From Hofstenia miamia (taxonomy: Eukaryota; Xenacoelomorpha; Acoela): 64,000 bases of DNA. The stretch lies in assembly GCA_004352715.1 (NCBI GenBank), contig SCFE01000018.1:2212573-2276572 (forward strand). The letters are read 5' to 3'. This document shows, in pieces, positions 63,193-64,000 of the stretch. The position numbers and the translations under genes are program-made. How positions within the stretch are numbered: the first letter of the stretch is position 1; each line of letters opens with the position of its first letter. The notes below the pieces were generated by a model. It was not told where the DNA came from. It was given only the letters and a program-made list of their open reading frames with translations, and made no database searches.

Positions 63193-63970
63193 GTAAGAAA
63201 GCTTCTTTTAAGATACAATGATGTATTCACTGGATATGGTTGTGTTGATCAGATTTACGAAATACCTCTTCGACCGAATGCAAAGCCGTTCATGCATCCT
63301 CCGAGACGNNNNNNNNNNNNNNNNNNNNNNNNNNNNNNNNNNNNNNNNNNNNNNNNNTGTAAGAAAGCTTCTTTTAAAATACAATGATGTATTCACTGGA
63401 TATGGTTGTGTTGATCAGATTTACGAAATACCTCTTCGACCGAATGCAAAGCCGTTCATGCATCCTCCGAGACGTTACCCGATAGCAATTATCCCAAGAC
63501 AAGCTTCAAGAACTGGAATAATTTCTAAAGTAGATGAACCCACTAGCTGGGTTGGAAGTGTGGTGATCGTAGAGAAAACCAACGGTGATTTAAGATTAAC
63601 TTTTGATAATAAGACCCTAAATAAAGAAATTGCTAGAGAATATCACTATCCACCTTCAACCCCAAGGCTACGAGAATTTTTTAATGGAAAGCGATACTTC
63701 ACACTGGTAGACCTCTCCAACTGTTACTGGCACATACCGCTGTCATAATCTTCAGCAAGATTATGCACGTTTAATACACCATTCGGTAGGTACCACTGGA
63801 ATAGATTACTCTTTGGATTAGCGTCCGCTGCAGATAAATCACAATCAATGATTGAGCGAAATTTCGGAGATATATTAAATGTCATGGCCATAACAGATGC
63901 GTGCACACACTTTCATCAGTATGCGTACGGACGAGAAGTAAATGTCGAAACAGATCACAAGCCTTTAAAA
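63193..63970 (+). pseudogene. reverse transcriptase, internally deleted
   Basis: From 63358: VRKLLLKYNDVFTGYG, a YEIPLRPNAKPFMHPPRR linker, WVGSVVIVEKTNGDLRLTFD, and YFTLVDLSNCYWHIPLS, the block holding the first catalytic Asp (LVDLS). A TAA at 63746-63748 breaks the frame; TFNTPFGRY and LLFGLASAAD follow. After about 63885 the catalytic YxDD block is replaced by ITDA, followed at once by YGREVNVETDHKPL, which belongs to RNase H near its end. The rest of the palm, the connection and most of RNase H are therefore deleted. Not functional. Confidence 0.75.
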
Positions 63971-64000
63971 AATTTGTAGCACAAACCTCTTACCAGTTGC

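Larger units (their letters stand above)
61748..64000 (+). mobile_element. gypsy-like LTR retrotransposon, truncated by window end
   Basis: LTR, primer-binding site, gag, protease and reverse transcriptase occur in order; integrase and 3' LTR, if present, lie past 64000. Frames are broken at several points, and an assembly gap with duplicated flanks (63193-63308 and 63358-63474, N at 63309-63357) interrupts the pol start. A related older element is at 23546-29637. Confidence 0.8.

Overview
The window is an AT-rich nuclear segment from an animal, probably an invertebrate. The evidence is spliced genes with GT-AG introns, a rhodopsin-class GPCR, a ZnT1-type zinc transporter, metazoan gypsy-type LTR retrotransposons, CR1-like LINEs, many Tc1/mariner elements and abundant (TA)n and (ATT)n microsatellites. 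The species cannot be named from the sequence. It is a draft assembly: runs of N, or single n characters, sit in (TA)n tracts or between near-identical copies of the same local sequence, so several apparent duplications are probably assembly artefacts or uncollapsed alleles.

Layout. 1-10.2 kb holds remnants: a GC-rich hAT-like end, a small AT-rich palindromic element, two minus-strand LINE tails, a CACTA-like transposase relic and a decayed CR1-like LINE (about 6.9-9.6 kb). 10-23 kb is nearly gene-free, with one mariner-superfamily element (14.9-15.8 kb) and one possible minus-strand terminal exon (18.4 kb). 23.5-29.6 kb is a broken gypsy-like retrotransposon carrying a Tc1-like element and a 248-bp MITE inside it. 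At 30.5 kb there is an unassigned 140-codon frame. 31.0-34.5 kb is a two-exon class A GPCR whose intron splits the DRY codons, and a relic of a related receptor lies at 36.5 kb.

37.1-50.0 kb on the minus strand is a five-exon SLC30A1/ZnT1-like gene. The reading phase is continuous across all four introns (1371 nt, 456 codons plus stop from the upstream Met, or 417 from the internal Met). Its introns contain a foldback element, hAT-like GC islands, LINE tails and two Tc1/mariner elements, and one exon is duplicated next to n characters. 50.4-51.1 kb is a further Tc1 remnant.

53.4-61.2 kb holds plus-strand exon candidates of unrecognised, Ser/Arg-rich protein(s), separated by a 666-bp hAT-like element with a near-perfect target duplication. 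From 61.7 kb to the window end there is a second gypsy-like element (LTR, primer-binding site, gag with two zinc knuckles, protease, truncated reverse transcriptase).

The two convincing host genes, the GPCR and the zinc transporter, are unrelated in function and nothing suggests they are co-regulated. The main biological points are the substituted metal-site residues in the transporter, the constant association of (TA)n tracts with Tc1/mariner ends, and a dispersed family of GC-rich islands with hAT-like termini. No rRNA, tRNA or CRISPR was seen.
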